DNA of 35,529 nt from Mesorhizobium sp. LSHC420B00 (GTDB lineage Bacteria > Pseudomonadota > Alphaproteobacteria > Rhizobiales > Rhizobiaceae). The DNA lies in NCBI RefSeq assembly GCF_000503055.1, contig NZ_AYVY01000002.1, positions 748,820 to 784,348 of the forward strand, read 5' to 3'. The position numbers and the translations under genes were made by a program. Shown piece by piece: positions 1 to 7,605 of this stretch. Positions within the stretch are counted from its first letter, which is position 1. The number at the start of each line of letters is the position of its first letter. Under the pieces are notes generated by a model that was not told the DNA's origin, did no database searches, and saw nothing but the letters and a program-made list of their open reading frames with translations.

Positions 1-24
1 TTCAGACGTGTGCTCTTCCGATCT
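1..24. other. Illumina TruSeq adapter remnant (assembly artefact)
   Basis: These bases end in GTGTGCTCTTCCGATCT, the 3' part of the standard Illumina read-2 adapter. They are not genomic. The six-frame translations across it give the peptides MCSSDL and IGRAHV, which are typical of adapter read-through. Native sequence starts at base 25, so the contig end here is a library or assembly break. Confidence 0.97.
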
Positions 25-382
25 CGACGACCCGCATCTCGAGCTCGGTTGCGGCCGGCGAGGTCTGCCAGAGCATGCATTGCGCAGCCATTGCGGAAAC
101 CAGATACTCGGCCACGACGGAGGCCGGGGCCGCATTGGCCGGAAAATAGGCGAAGAAACGCGGATGCTGCCAGTGCGTCATGCCCGGCAGGATCTTTTGC
201 TCGAAATCGGCGAAGATTGCCTGCATCGTTTCGCCGTCTTCCGGCGGCGCGACATCGATGCTTTTGAAGATTTCGCCCGGCTCGACAAGCGGCCGCACCG
301 GTCTTTCGCGAAGGCTGTTTCTGTAGTCGGCGCCCCATTCAGCCGCTCGCAGCGACCATTCGCGGAATTCGTTGCTATTCAT
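25..382 (-). CDS. PLP-dependent group II amino acid decarboxylase, N-terminal fragment
   Basis: About 119 native residues of the N-terminus of a pyridoxal-phosphate-dependent group II decarboxylase (aromatic-L-amino-acid/tyrosine decarboxylase type). Recognisable family features are the helical start, the HPRFFAYFP segment near residue 73 and the downstream hydrophobic stretch ending in ATELE. The catalytic lysine region lies beyond the contig end. The ATG at 382 has a GGAGG Shine-Dalgarno about 6 bases upstream. It lies 58 bases downstream of the Anbu gene on the same strand and may be co-transcribed. The gene is cut by the contig edge; the last residues of the frame (IGRAHV) come from adapter. 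Substrate cannot be assigned. Confidence 0.88.
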
Positions 383-440
383 CTTCGCCTCCGTAGCGCC
401 TCAGCGAGCCGCGATCAAAGAGCACGAAAAACGAAGGTTT

Positions 441-1172
441 TCATTCGGGAAAATCAGGCAAGCTCGCAAAGGCGGTCTTCAGCGCGTTCGACCAGCTATC
501 CGAGATCGTGCGATAATATTGATCGTCATGGTTTATTCGCTTTTTGAGGCCGACCTTGAAAGTGTCCTTTTCATAGAACAGCAGGTCGAGCGGCAGGCCG
601 ACCGACAGGTTCGACTTCAGCGTCGAATCGAACGACACCAGCAACAGCTTTACCGTCTCGGCGAAACTCATCGTCTTTTCGTAGGTCCGGATGATGATCG
701 GCTTGCCGTATTTGGTCTCACCGATCTGGAAGAACGGCGTATCGTCGGTCGATTCGATGAAATTGCCTTCCGGATAGATCATGAACAGGCGCGGCGCGCT
801 GCCCTTGATCTGACCGCCGAGGATGAAGGAGGCGTTGAAATAGGAATCCGCCTTTTCGCCGGCCGGCGACGAACTGGCGATGACCTCCTTGACGGTGTCT
901 CCGACCAACCGGACTGTCTGGTACATGGAGGGCGTTTCGAGCAGCGTGGCATGGCGCTCCGCCACTGCCTTGGTGCGTTCGTCGAGCAGGCTGACTACGG
1001 CCTGGGTTGTCGCCAGATTGCCGGCCGACATCAAAACGATGACGCGCTCGCCCGGCTCCTCCCAGACATGCATCTTCCTGAAGGTCGAGATCGAATCCAT
1101 GCCGGCATTGGTGCGCGTGTCCGACATGAACACGAGCCCGCGATCGATCTTCAGGCCGACGCAATAGGTCAT
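441..1172 (-). CDS. Anbu, proteasome-like (HslV-related) peptidase
   Basis: A 243-residue protein of the Anbu (ancestral beta subunit) family, an Ntn-hydrolase related to proteasome beta subunits and HslV. It starts Met-Thr-Tyr-Cys-Val-Gly, so removal of Met would expose the N-terminal nucleophile Thr. In that numbering Asp17 (FMSDTR) and a Lys near 32 fit the Thr/Asp/Lys active site. No signal peptide is seen, so the protein is cytosolic. It follows the transglutaminase gene by 30 bases and forms the conserved cluster of ATP-grasp, alpha-E, transglutaminase and Anbu known from many proteobacteria. The physiological substrate of that cluster is unsettled. Family assignment is secure; the biological role is inference. 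Confidence 0.93.
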   Translation of the reverse strand: MTYCVGLKIDRGLVFMSDTRTNAGMDSISTFRKMHVWEEPGERVIVLMSAGNLATTQAVVSLLDERTKAVAERHATLLETPSMYQTVRLVGDTVKEVIASSSPAGEKADSYFNASFILGGQIKGSAPRLFMIYPEGNFIESTDDTPFFQIGETKYGKPIIIRTYEKTMSFAETVKLLLVSFDSTLKSNLSVGLPLDLLFYEKDTFKVGLKKRINHDDQYYRTISDSWSNALKTAFASLPDFPE

Positions 1173-1202
1173 CGAATCTCTTTGGCAACAATCTTGCCGG
1201 GA

Positions 1203-1997
1203 TTACTGCTCCACGGTGACGGTGACCGCAAGCTGTTCTTCCGCCTGTCCCAGCCGAATTCCCGATACCGGCGTGGCGTCGCGATAATCGCGGCCGATCG
1301 CCACCTTTACATAGCGCTCGTCGGGAGAAATGCCGTTGGCGACATCGAAGGAGACCCAGCCCAGGCCCGAGACATGCGCCTCGGCCCAAGCGTGGCTTGC
1401 CGCCTGCTCGATCGCTGCATCCATCATCAGATAGCCGCTGACGTAGCGCGCCGGGAAATCCATGGCGCGAGCCGCGGCAACGAAGATATGGCTGTGGTCC
1501 TGGCAAACGCCGGTCTTGAGCGCAAGGGCCTCTTCGGCCGGCGTCGTCGCGTTGGTGGTGCCGGGTGTATAAGCGACACGCTCGCCGATCACGGCCATTA
1601 GCCGGTGCAGCCTTTCGATGTCGGTGCCCTTGCCCACCGAGGCAGCAAGCTCACGAATGCCGCTGCCGATCGTCGTCAGCGGCGTTTCATGGCCGAACAG
1701 CCAGAGCGGCGCGAAACCCTGATGCGGTCCGCAGACACCGGCGGTATCGCGCGTCACCACTTCGCCAGCTGCTTCGACTGTGATGAAGTCGCGCTCGCCC
1801 TCGACGCTCAACAGCCGGGTATCATTGCCGAAATGGTCGGTGAACCGCACTTCCTCGCGCGCGCCTTCGATCTTCAGCGCCCAGGACAGCACCGTCTGGG
1901 TGCGCCCGTTCACCGGGAGCAGCCGCAAACGCTGCAACAGATAATGCACCGGCGCATCGTAGCGGTATTCGGTCCGGTGGGTGATCTTCAGCCGCAT
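1203..1997 (-). CDS. Transglutaminase-like cysteine protease family protein
   Basis: A 264-residue bacterial transglutaminase-like protein: an N-terminal beta domain (MRLKITHRTEYRYD start), then a papain-like core. The catalytic triad is visible as Cys165 (GVCQD), His202 (SHAWAEAH) and Asp218 (SFDVANG). The frame is open further upstream to 2090, but that extension runs through a palindromic repeat and into the alpha-E gene. The family's usual N-terminus begins at the ATG at 1997. There is no signal peptide. It probably cleaves or forms isopeptide/peptide bonds on the product of the neighbouring ATP-grasp enzyme. That role is inferred from context only. Confidence 0.92.
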   Translation of the reverse strand: MRLKITHRTEYRYDAPVHYLLQRLRLLPVNGRTQTVLSWALKIEGAREEVRFTDHFGNDTRLLSVEGERDFITVEAAGEVVTRDTAGVCGPHQGFAPLWLFGHETPLTTIGSGIRELAASVGKGTDIERLHRLMAVIGERVAYTPGTTNATTPAEEALALKTGVCQDHSHIFVAAARAMDFPARYVSGYLMMDAAIEQAASHAWAEAHVSGLGWVSFDVANGISPDERYVKVAIGRDYRDATPVSGIRLGQAEEQLAVTVTVEQ

Positions 1998-2011
1998 CGC
2001 TCTCGTCCCTG

Positions 2012-2060
2012 GAGCATGAGCCTTACCGAAAACCGGTCTTCGTTTTTTGGGATCATGCTC
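2012..2060. repeat. Rhizobial palindromic intergenic repeat (RIME-like), copy 1
   Basis: A 49-bp imperfect palindrome bounded by GAGCATGA and its complement TCATGCTC, with an inner AAAACCGGTCTTCG core. This is the layout of the short palindromic repeats scattered between genes in Rhizobium and Mesorhizobium. It fills the gap between the alpha-E stop codon (2059-2061), which it overlaps, and the transglutaminase start. In RNA it would form a stem-loop that could affect mRNA stability within the operon (inference). Confidence 0.75.
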
Positions 2061-3000
2061 AATAGAACCTGTAATCCTGCGCGATCTCATCGCCGAGCCT
2101 GGTGTTGTCGCGGATGAAATTGGCCAGGAATTCGTGCAGGCCGGCGTCGAAAATATCCTTGATCGAGCCGGCCGTCAGCATGGAATGGGTCTTGGCGGCC
2201 GTCGCATGACAGGCGTGGCGCTCACCATAGTCGTCACCCAGGAATTTGAGATGCTCCGTCAGGAAGCGGTAGCAAAAGGTCAGCGAGCGCGGCATGCGGA
2301 CATTGAGGATCAGATAGTCGGCGATGTTGCTCGGCTTGTAGTCGGCGTCATAGACCCAGCGGTAGGAGCGGTGCGCCGACACCGAGCGCAGGATCGATTC
2401 CCACTGGTAGTTGTCGAGCGTCGAGCCGACCCAGGAGATCGACGGCAACAGAACATAGTACTTCACGTCCAGGATGCGCGCGGTGTTGTCGGCGCGTTCG
2501 ACATAGGTGCCGAGCTGCGAGAAATCGAAGATCTCGTTGCGCAGCATGGTGCCGTAGAACGAGCCGCGGATCAGCGCCGTCTCGCGCTTGATTGCGTCGA
2601 GCGCGCTGGGCAGGTCGCGCTCGTCGATCGGCTTGGCCAACATCCGTTTCAGCGACATCCAGGCTTCGTTGATGCTTTCCCAGGTTTCACGCGTCAATGC
2701 TGTGCGCACCATGCGGGCATTGTTACGGGCCGTTTCGATAGACGACATCGTGCTCGACGGGTTCGACGTATCGCGCAGCAGGTAGTCGGCGACATTGGCG
2801 GCGGTGTAGTCCGAATATTTCTGCGTGAAGCTGGCGTCCGAGCCGGCACTGAGCAGCACCGAATTCCACTCCTCCGAAGCATTCTGCGTGCGAGTGAGCG
2901 CCATGCGCAGGCCGGCATCCACCAACCGCGCCATGTTCTCCGCCCGCTCGATATAGCGGTTCATCCAATAGAGCCCGTTGGCGGTGCGGCCGAGAAGCAT
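2059..3000 (-). CDS. Alpha-E domain protein (DUF403)
   Basis: A 313-residue all-helical alpha-E protein. It begins MLLGRTANGLYWMNRYIERAEN, the family signature, and carries the conserved YVERADNTAR motif near the middle. Alpha-E proteins are found almost only beside, or fused to, circularly permuted ATP-grasp enzymes and are thought to help make a peptide or amide product. The enzyme role is not proven. The ATG at 3000 has GAGG about 9 bases upstream. The ATP-grasp gene that should precede it directly is separated by a roughly 0.5-kb insertion carrying a four-helix-bundle gene (3021-3490). Confidence 0.93.
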   Translation of the reverse strand: MLLGRTANGLYWMNRYIERAENMARLVDAGLRMALTRTQNASEEWNSVLLSAGSDASFTQKYSDYTAANVADYLLRDTSNPSSTMSSIETARNNARMVRTALTRETWESINEAWMSLKRMLAKPIDERDLPSALDAIKRETALIRGSFYGTMLRNEIFDFSQLGTYVERADNTARILDVKYYVLLPSISWVGSTLDNYQWESILRSVSAHRSYRWVYDADYKPSNIADYLILNVRMPRSLTFCYRFLTEHLKFLGDDYGERHACHATAAKTHSMLTAGSIKDIFDAGLHEFLANFIRDNTRLGDEIAQDYRFY

Positions 3001-3021
3001 GTCAACGTGCCTCGATGCTGA

Positions 3022-3053
3022 GTGAGTAGCGAATAGCGAATAGCGAATAGGGG
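3022..3053. repeat. Heptamer tandem array, left flank of four-helix-bundle cassette
   Basis: One GTGAGTA followed by three exact GCGAATA units (3022-3049) and a GGGG tail. It is the inverted counterpart of the array at 3445-3489 on the other side of the four-helix-bundle gene. It lies 22 bases upstream of the alpha-E start codon. Confidence 0.9.
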
Positions 3054-3063
3054 AAAATCGGCT

Positions 3064-3405
3064 TCATGATTTCTGTTGCAGACTCCTGATCATCGAACGC
3101 AGCATTCTCCCGATCTCATCGGCCTGGCCAAGCAAACGCAATACGTCCTGCTCAACCATCAGCGCTACCCTTCCAGACAAGATTAGGTGCGTTTCCAACT
3201 CTTTGAAAGAACCTTGCGCTATGCGAAGATATTGAACGAACGATCCCGTGTTTTCTCGCCCGTGCCCTTCGGCGACATTTGCCGCAATCGATACAGATGA
3301 TCGCCGTATCTGAGACGTCATCCCGTAAACTTCGCTGCTCGGAAAGGCTTTCGTTGCCGAATAGCAATCTACAGCCAATTCAACGGCCGCCTTCCAAACA
3401 ATCAA
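3064..3405 (-). CDS. Four-helix-bundle protein (23S rRNA intervening-sequence protein family)
   Basis: At least 113 residues of the four-helix-bundle family, which also includes the 23S rRNA intervening-sequence proteins and the Avd accessory protein of diversity-generating retroelements. Family marks are LIVWKAAVEL, the MTSQIRRSSVSIAANVAEG helix and the KELETHLIL helix. The first codon here is TTG at 3405, but in-frame codons upstream encode Ser-Tyr-Arg-Asp directly before Leu-Ile-Val-Trp. This is the usual family N-terminus. No ATG, GTG or TTG precedes it before the stop at 3454-3456. An ATT at 3421-3423 would give the standard N-terminus, so the true start is either ATT or has been mutated. 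The gene is bracketed by inverted heptamer arrays and interrupts the alpha-E/ATP-grasp operon. Function unknown; possibly nucleic-acid binding. Confidence 0.85.
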   Translation of the reverse strand: MIVWKAAVELAVDCYSATKAFPSSEVYGMTSQIRRSSVSIAANVAEGHGRENTGSFVQYLRIAQGSFKELETHLILSGRVALMVEQDVLRLLGQADEIGRMLRSMIRSLQQKS

Positions 3406-3444
3406 GTCCCTGTAAGAGTTAATAGTCGTGTTGGTGCCCCTCTT

Positions 3445-3489
3445 CCCTATTCGCTACTCACTATTCGCTATTCGCTACTCACTATTCAC
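3445..3489. repeat. Heptamer tandem array, right flank of four-helix-bundle cassette
   Basis: CCC followed by six 7-bp units on the plus strand: TATTCGC, TACTCAC, TATTCGC, TATTCGC, TACTCAC, TATTCAC (3448-3489). Their reverse complements are GCGAATA, GTGAGTA and GTGAATA, the same words as the left array, so the two arrays form inverted repeats around the gene. The array ends 6 bases before the ATP-grasp stop codon. Confidence 0.9.
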
Positions 3490-3494
3490 TCGCT

Positions 3495-4931
3495 CTAATC
3501 ATCCAACACCCAAGTATCCTTCGTGCCGCCGCCTTGCGAGGAATTGACGACCAGCGAGCCTTCCTTGAGCGCTACTCGCGTCAGTCCACCGGGCACGATC
3601 TGGATACGGTCGGACACCAGCACATAGGGGCGCAGATCGACATGGCGCGGCGCCAGCCCCTTGTCCGTCAGGATCGGACAGGTCGACAGCGCCAGCGTCG
3701 GCTGGGCAATGTAGTTCGACGGTTTTGCCGCGAGCTTTTTGGAAAAATCCTCGCATTCCTTCTTGGTCGCCGCAGGTCCTACCAGCATGCCGTAACCGCC
3801 GGACCCGTGGACCTCCTTGATCACCAGTTCGTCGATGTGCTCCAGCACATATTTCAGGCTGTCCGGTTCCGAGCAGCGCCAGGTCGGGATGTTGCCGAGC
3901 ATCGCCTTGCGGCCGGTGTAGAATTCGACGATTTCGGGCATGTAGGAATAGATCGCCTTGTCGTCGGCAATGCCGGTTCCGGGCGCATTGGCGATCGTGA
4001 TATTGCCGGCGCGGTAGACGTCCATAATGCCCGGCACGCCAAGGGCTGAGTCCGGGCGGAAGGTCAGCGGATCGAGGAACGAGTCGTCGACGCGCCGGTA
4101 GAGCACGTCGATCTGCTTGTAGCCCTCGGTCGTGCGCATCGCGACATGGCCATCGACGACGCGCAGATCCTGCCCTTCGACGAGTTGCACCCCCATCTGG
4201 TCGGCAAGGAAAGCATGTTCGAAATAGGCCGAGTTGAAGCTGCCCGGCGTCAGCACGGCAATGGTCGGCGCGCCCTTGGTGCTTTGCGGCCGCACTGCGG
4301 CCAGCGACTGGCGCAAGAGCTGCGGATAATTCTCCACCGGCCGCACCTTGATCTGCTGGAACAACTCGGGAAAGAGCTGCATCATCGTCTCGCGGTTCTC
4401 CAGCATGTAGGAGACGCCGGACGGCGTGCGCGCATTGTCCTCCAGCACGTAGAACTCGTTCTCGCTGATGCGTACGATGTCGACGCCGATGATATGGGTA
4501 TAGACGCCGGCCGGCGGCCGCACCCCGATCATTTCGGGCAGGAACGCCTCGTTCTTGGCGATCAACTCCTTCGGCACGCGGCCGGCACGCAAGATTTCCT
4601 GACGATGGTAGATGTCGTCGAGAAAGGCGTTCAGCGCCTGGACGCGCTGCTCGATGCCTTGCGTCAGCCGTCGCCATTCGTTGCCGGAAATGATGCGCGG
4701 AACGATGTCGAAGGGTATCAGCCGCTCCGATGCTTCCTGCTCGCCGTAAACGGCGAATGTGATGCCGGTCTTGCGAAAGACGCGTTCGGCGTCCTGCATC
4801 TTCTCGTTAAGCCTGGCCGGGTCCTGTTCCTTCAGCCAGCGATCGTAAGCCGAATACGGTTTTCTCAGCCCGGAAACTTCCGGAAGCATTTCATCGAACG
4901 CTGCCAATCGTATACTCCCCTGTGGCGCCAT
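3495..4931 (-). CDS. Circularly permuted type 2 ATP-grasp protein
   Basis: A 478-residue circularly permuted ATP-grasp enzyme (DUF404/DUF407 type). It has a LAAFDEMLPE start, the EDNARTPSGVSYMLENRE block, the nucleotide-binding glycine loop GSGGYGMLVGP near residue 380 and the C-terminal VNSSQGGGTKDTWVL tail. Such enzymes are predicted to form an amide or peptide bond using ATP. A TTG 33 bases upstream extends the frame but lacks a ribosome site. The ATG at 4931 has GAGG about 11 bases upstream and fits the family start. It is the first gene of the Anbu-type cluster and normally adjoins alpha-E. Confidence 0.92.
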   Translation of the reverse strand: MAPQGSIRLAAFDEMLPEVSGLRKPYSAYDRWLKEQDPARLNEKMQDAERVFRKTGITFAVYGEQEASERLIPFDIVPRIISGNEWRRLTQGIEQRVQALNAFLDDIYHRQEILRAGRVPKELIAKNEAFLPEMIGVRPPAGVYTHIIGVDIVRISENEFYVLEDNARTPSGVSYMLENRETMMQLFPELFQQIKVRPVENYPQLLRQSLAAVRPQSTKGAPTIAVLTPGSFNSAYFEHAFLADQMGVQLVEGQDLRVVDGHVAMRTTEGYKQIDVLYRRVDDSFLDPLTFRPDSALGVPGIMDVYRAGNITIANAPGTGIADDKAIYSYMPEIVEFYTGRKAMLGNIPTWRCSEPDSLKYVLEHIDELVIKEVHGSGGYGMLVGPAATKKECEDFSKKLAAKPSNYIAQPTLALSTCPILTDKGLAPRHVDLRPYVLVSDRIQIVPGGLTRVALKEGSLVVNSSQGGGTKDTWVLDD

Positions 4932-5079
4932 TTCACTGGCCTCGTTGGAGAAAATCAAGCGCAATCGGTGATTTGGTGGGCGCCGGCGATCAGTATATCG
5001 CTCTTGCCTAAAATTAAGGCAGTGCCGATAGGGCCGTAGTCAGGCTTTGCTTCGTGTCCGGGCAGATGCCGGATGCGGA

Positions 5080-5316
5080 TCAAAACGCGCGAAAGGTGAC
5101 GACCGTGAACGTGTCTTTGATGCCGGGAAGAATCTGCACTTTCTCGTTGACGAAGTGGCCGATGTCTTCCTCGTCGTCGACATAGAATTTGGCGAGCAGG
5201 TCGTAGTTTCCGGCTGTCGAGTAGATTTCGGAAGCGATCTCGGCATCGGCCAGGGCGCTGGCAACGTCATAGGCCTTGCCCAGATCGCACTTTATCTGCA
5301 CGAAAAATGCTTTCAT
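5080..5316 (-). CDS. Stand-alone Lrp/AsnC ligand-binding (RAM) domain protein
   Basis: A 78-residue protein consisting only of the Lrp/AsnC C-terminal effector-binding domain. It has a beta-alpha-beta start (MKAFFVQIKCDLGKAY), the GNYDLLAKFYVDD core and a closing strand TFTVVTFRAF. There is no helix-turn-helix. Single-domain members of this family oligomerise and bind amino acids. The frame is open upstream to 5595, but the residues there do not match the family and overlap the DUF4864 gene. The ATG at 5316 with AGGA upstream is the natural start. It is on the same strand as the ATP-grasp cluster, 148 bases upstream of it. A sensing role for that cluster would be speculation. Confidence 0.88.
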   Translation of the reverse strand: MKAFFVQIKCDLGKAYDVASALADAEIASEIYSTAGNYDLLAKFYVDDEEDIGHFVNEKVQILPGIKDTFTVVTFRAF

Positions 5317-5558
5317 TGCCTGGTCCTGCCCAACATCGCACGCTCTAGGTAAAATCGAGCGGCCCTTGTGGCAGACTGCCGCCTGGCTTTCAAGCATCGG
5401 CCATCGCTCAGGCTGTTCTAGCCTCGACAATGCTTTCTCGGTCTGGACACAGCTCGCGGCGCCGAATGTTTGCGCTCGGCTGAAACCCTCGAGCACTGCA
5501 AAGCGTATAGTATCATGTACCTCGGACAGCGATTTCTCAGGGACAACGGAGACAGGCC

Positions 5559-5978
5559 ATGCGCCGCGCGTTTTTCGCATTCGCAGTCGTTCCATTCATT
5601 TTCGCATCCCAGGCCTTTGCTGGCGACGCCGAAGTCAAGGCGGCGCAAACGGTCATCGATGGTCAATTGAAGGCCTTCATCGCCAACGACGGAGCGACGG
5701 CCTACAGCTTTGCCGCACCAAATGTGAAACGCATCTTTCCAACTGTCGATACCTTCATGAACATGGTGACCAACGGCTACCCGCCGGTGCGCCAACCGCA
5801 GACCTACTCCTTCGGCAAGGTTCGCGAGACGAGCCCGACCTCGATCATCCAGCAGGTGCTGATCGTCGGCCCGGATGGCAAGGACTATGAGGCGGTCTAC
5901 ACGCTCGAACTACAGCCTGACGGCAGCTTTCGGATCACCGGCTGCAGCCTGCGCGCGTCCACGTCGCTCAGCACCTGA
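5559..5978 (+). CDS. Secreted DUF4864-type protein
   Basis: A 139-residue protein with a Sec signal peptide (MRRAFFAFAVVPFIFASQAFA, cleavage after about residue 21). The mature domain has an AAQTVIDGQLKAFIANDGATAYSFAAP start and a C-terminal beta sheet, typical of DUF4864, an NTF2/SnoaL-like fold of unknown function. The ATG follows GGAGACAGG. It is divergent from the Lrp-like gene across 242 bases in which I see no clear operator. It is probably periplasmic. No enzymatic residues can be assigned. Confidence 0.85.
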   Translation: MRRAFFAFAVVPFIFASQAFAGDAEVKAAQTVIDGQLKAFIANDGATAYSFAAPNVKRIFPTVDTFMNMVTNGYPPVRQPQTYSFGKVRETSPTSIIQQVLIVGPDGKDYEAVYTLELQPDGSFRITGCSLRASTSLST

Positions 5979-6004
5979 GGGTGCTTGAGGAGGGCAAAGT
6001 TGTC

Positions 6005-7456
6005 TCAATCCTGTCGCCGGTAGAGCGTCCAGCTCAGGCCTGAAAACCCCCAGTGTCTCGACGCGTCGGCCCGTTCATACGCCAAAGTGCATGCGGCCGT
6101 CGGTTCAACATGTTCGGCTTGCTTGTCCACATCCCCCTCGAGGATCAGCCAAGCCGGCCGGTCGGCGCACATCCTGTTTTCCGGAACCAGCCAAGCCCGA
6201 CGATCCGTCCGCGCCGCAAAATAATCGACGACCATGGCGGTGCGGAAATCACTGTTGCTCGCATAGGCGGCAGTGCCGTTCCTGGTCATTTCATCGACCA
6301 TAGCAGCGTACGAGCCGCGTCCGTACTGATAGAATTGGAGCAGCGACGAAATGCTTCCACTCACCACGATCGCCAGTGCTCCCACCGCAAATAGCCTGGC
6401 AGTCCCGCGAGCAGCCAAGCCGCGACCGATCATCTCGCCGGCCCAGAGCAGCAGCAATGTTCCGCTGATGATGAAATAGCGCGGAAACTCGAGATTGGGC
6501 AGATGTGTCGCCGCCATGAGCAAAGGCAGTCCGATAATCCCGATGACATAGAGGCTGGCCCGGCGATCGCACCAGACACCAGCGGAGAGGCCAACAAGAC
6601 CGCAGGCGGCAACGATATACGGCCAGTCGCCGAACCAGGGGGGCAGCCCGAACAGAGAGCGGATCATTCCGCCATAGCCCTGCGCGAAGGCGGCAATCGA
6701 GAACGGCGAAACACCACCGACACTGAAGCCGAACAGCCTGCCGCCGATAAACACGCAGGCAGCCAGCGGCAGCACGGCAAGCAAGGCCGGCAGGAAGATC
6801 GACGCCAGATCCGCAACGACACGGCTGACCCTCGCCGTACGCTGCCAGGCGAGCCACGCGGTCCAGATTGCGAGGACTGCCACCATTCCGATCATGGTGA
6901 GATGGCATAGGAACCCGAAAGGGATCGCCGCTGCCAAGGCCGTGCCAGACAACCGTTTGTTGTCGAGCCGGCGCTCCAGAAAAACCACCGAAAGCAGCGT
7001 AAAGAGCACAAGGCCGGCATAGCCACGCGCCTCCGAGCCGTAGTGCACCATCGGATAGCTCACGGCAAACAACAGGCTTGTGGCAATCATCGCCCGTCGT
7101 CCGTGCGGTGCGGCGGTCGCTGCCGCCGCAACTGTCGTGGCAACACCTAGTGCTATCGACAGGCCTCGCTGGATCAAAGGCGAAGCGTCGGGGCCGATGA
7201 GATAGAGATAGACCGAGTTGAGGAAATGATTGTTGTCGTGATTGACGCGCCAGAATATCTGGTCGATCGAGGTCAGCGGCTCAATCAGCGCAAAGCTCCA
7301 GATCTCGTCCAGCCAAAGGTCGCCGCGCGCGCCAAGCAAGCGCAAAACCAAGCCGGTCACGGCGATGACCAGAACGGCAAGCAACGACCCCGCCGTCCAT
7401 TGCTGGACCGCCACGGAGGGCGAAGGCGAAGGCTCGGCGCTGCCATTCGTCCGCAC
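6005..7456 (-). CDS. GT-C fold membrane glycosyltransferase-like protein (GT39/PMT type)
   Basis: A 483-residue integral membrane protein with roughly ten hydrophobic segments. The first luminal loop carries GDLWLDE (residues 45-51), the acidic motif of GT-C enzymes that use polyprenyl-phosphate sugars. SYPMVHYGSEARGYA follows near residue 135, as in family 39-like proteins. It would transfer a sugar to a lipid, glycan or protein on the periplasmic side; donor and acceptor are unknown. The only in-frame start is a GTG at 7456 with no strong ribosome site. The gene converges with the DUF4864 gene (26 bases between the stops) and stands alone. Confidence 0.78.
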   Translation of the reverse strand: MRTNGSAEPSPSPSVAVQQWTAGSLLAVLVIAVTGLVLRLLGARGDLWLDEIWSFALIEPLTSIDQIFWRVNHDNNHFLNSVYLYLIGPDASPLIQRGLSIALGVATTVAAAATAAPHGRRAMIATSLLFAVSYPMVHYGSEARGYAGLVLFTLLSVVFLERRLDNKRLSGTALAAAIPFGFLCHLTMIGMVAVLAIWTAWLAWQRTARVSRVVADLASIFLPALLAVLPLAACVFIGGRLFGFSVGGVSPFSIAAFAQGYGGMIRSLFGLPPWFGDWPYIVAACGLVGLSAGVWCDRRASLYVIGIIGLPLLMAATHLPNLEFPRYFIISGTLLLLWAGEMIGRGLAARGTARLFAVGALAIVVSGSISSLLQFYQYGRGSYAAMVDEMTRNGTAAYASNSDFRTAMVVDYFAARTDRRAWLVPENRMCADRPAWLILEGDVDKQAEHVEPTAACTLAYERADASRHWGFSGLSWTLYRRQD

Positions 7457-7605
7457 CGTCGTGCCAGGAACTGAAACTTGCCCCGAAACGAACAGGTTCT
7501 TGATCCTCGCCCGATGTCGTCCGGCAATGCTTATTAGGCAGACGTTTCAAAACAGTTCATGGCAGGTGCGACTCCTCCCTGGAGCCGGATTCCTGGCGAG
7601 CACGC

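Noticed and set aside
372..1601. 409-codon plus-strand frame over Anbu and transglutaminase genes
   Set aside because: Shadow frame; Arg/His/Asp-rich composition typical of antisense to high-GC genes.
3022..3489. CRISPR-like array
   Set aside because: Units are 7 bp and directly adjacent with no spacers, and no cas genes are present.
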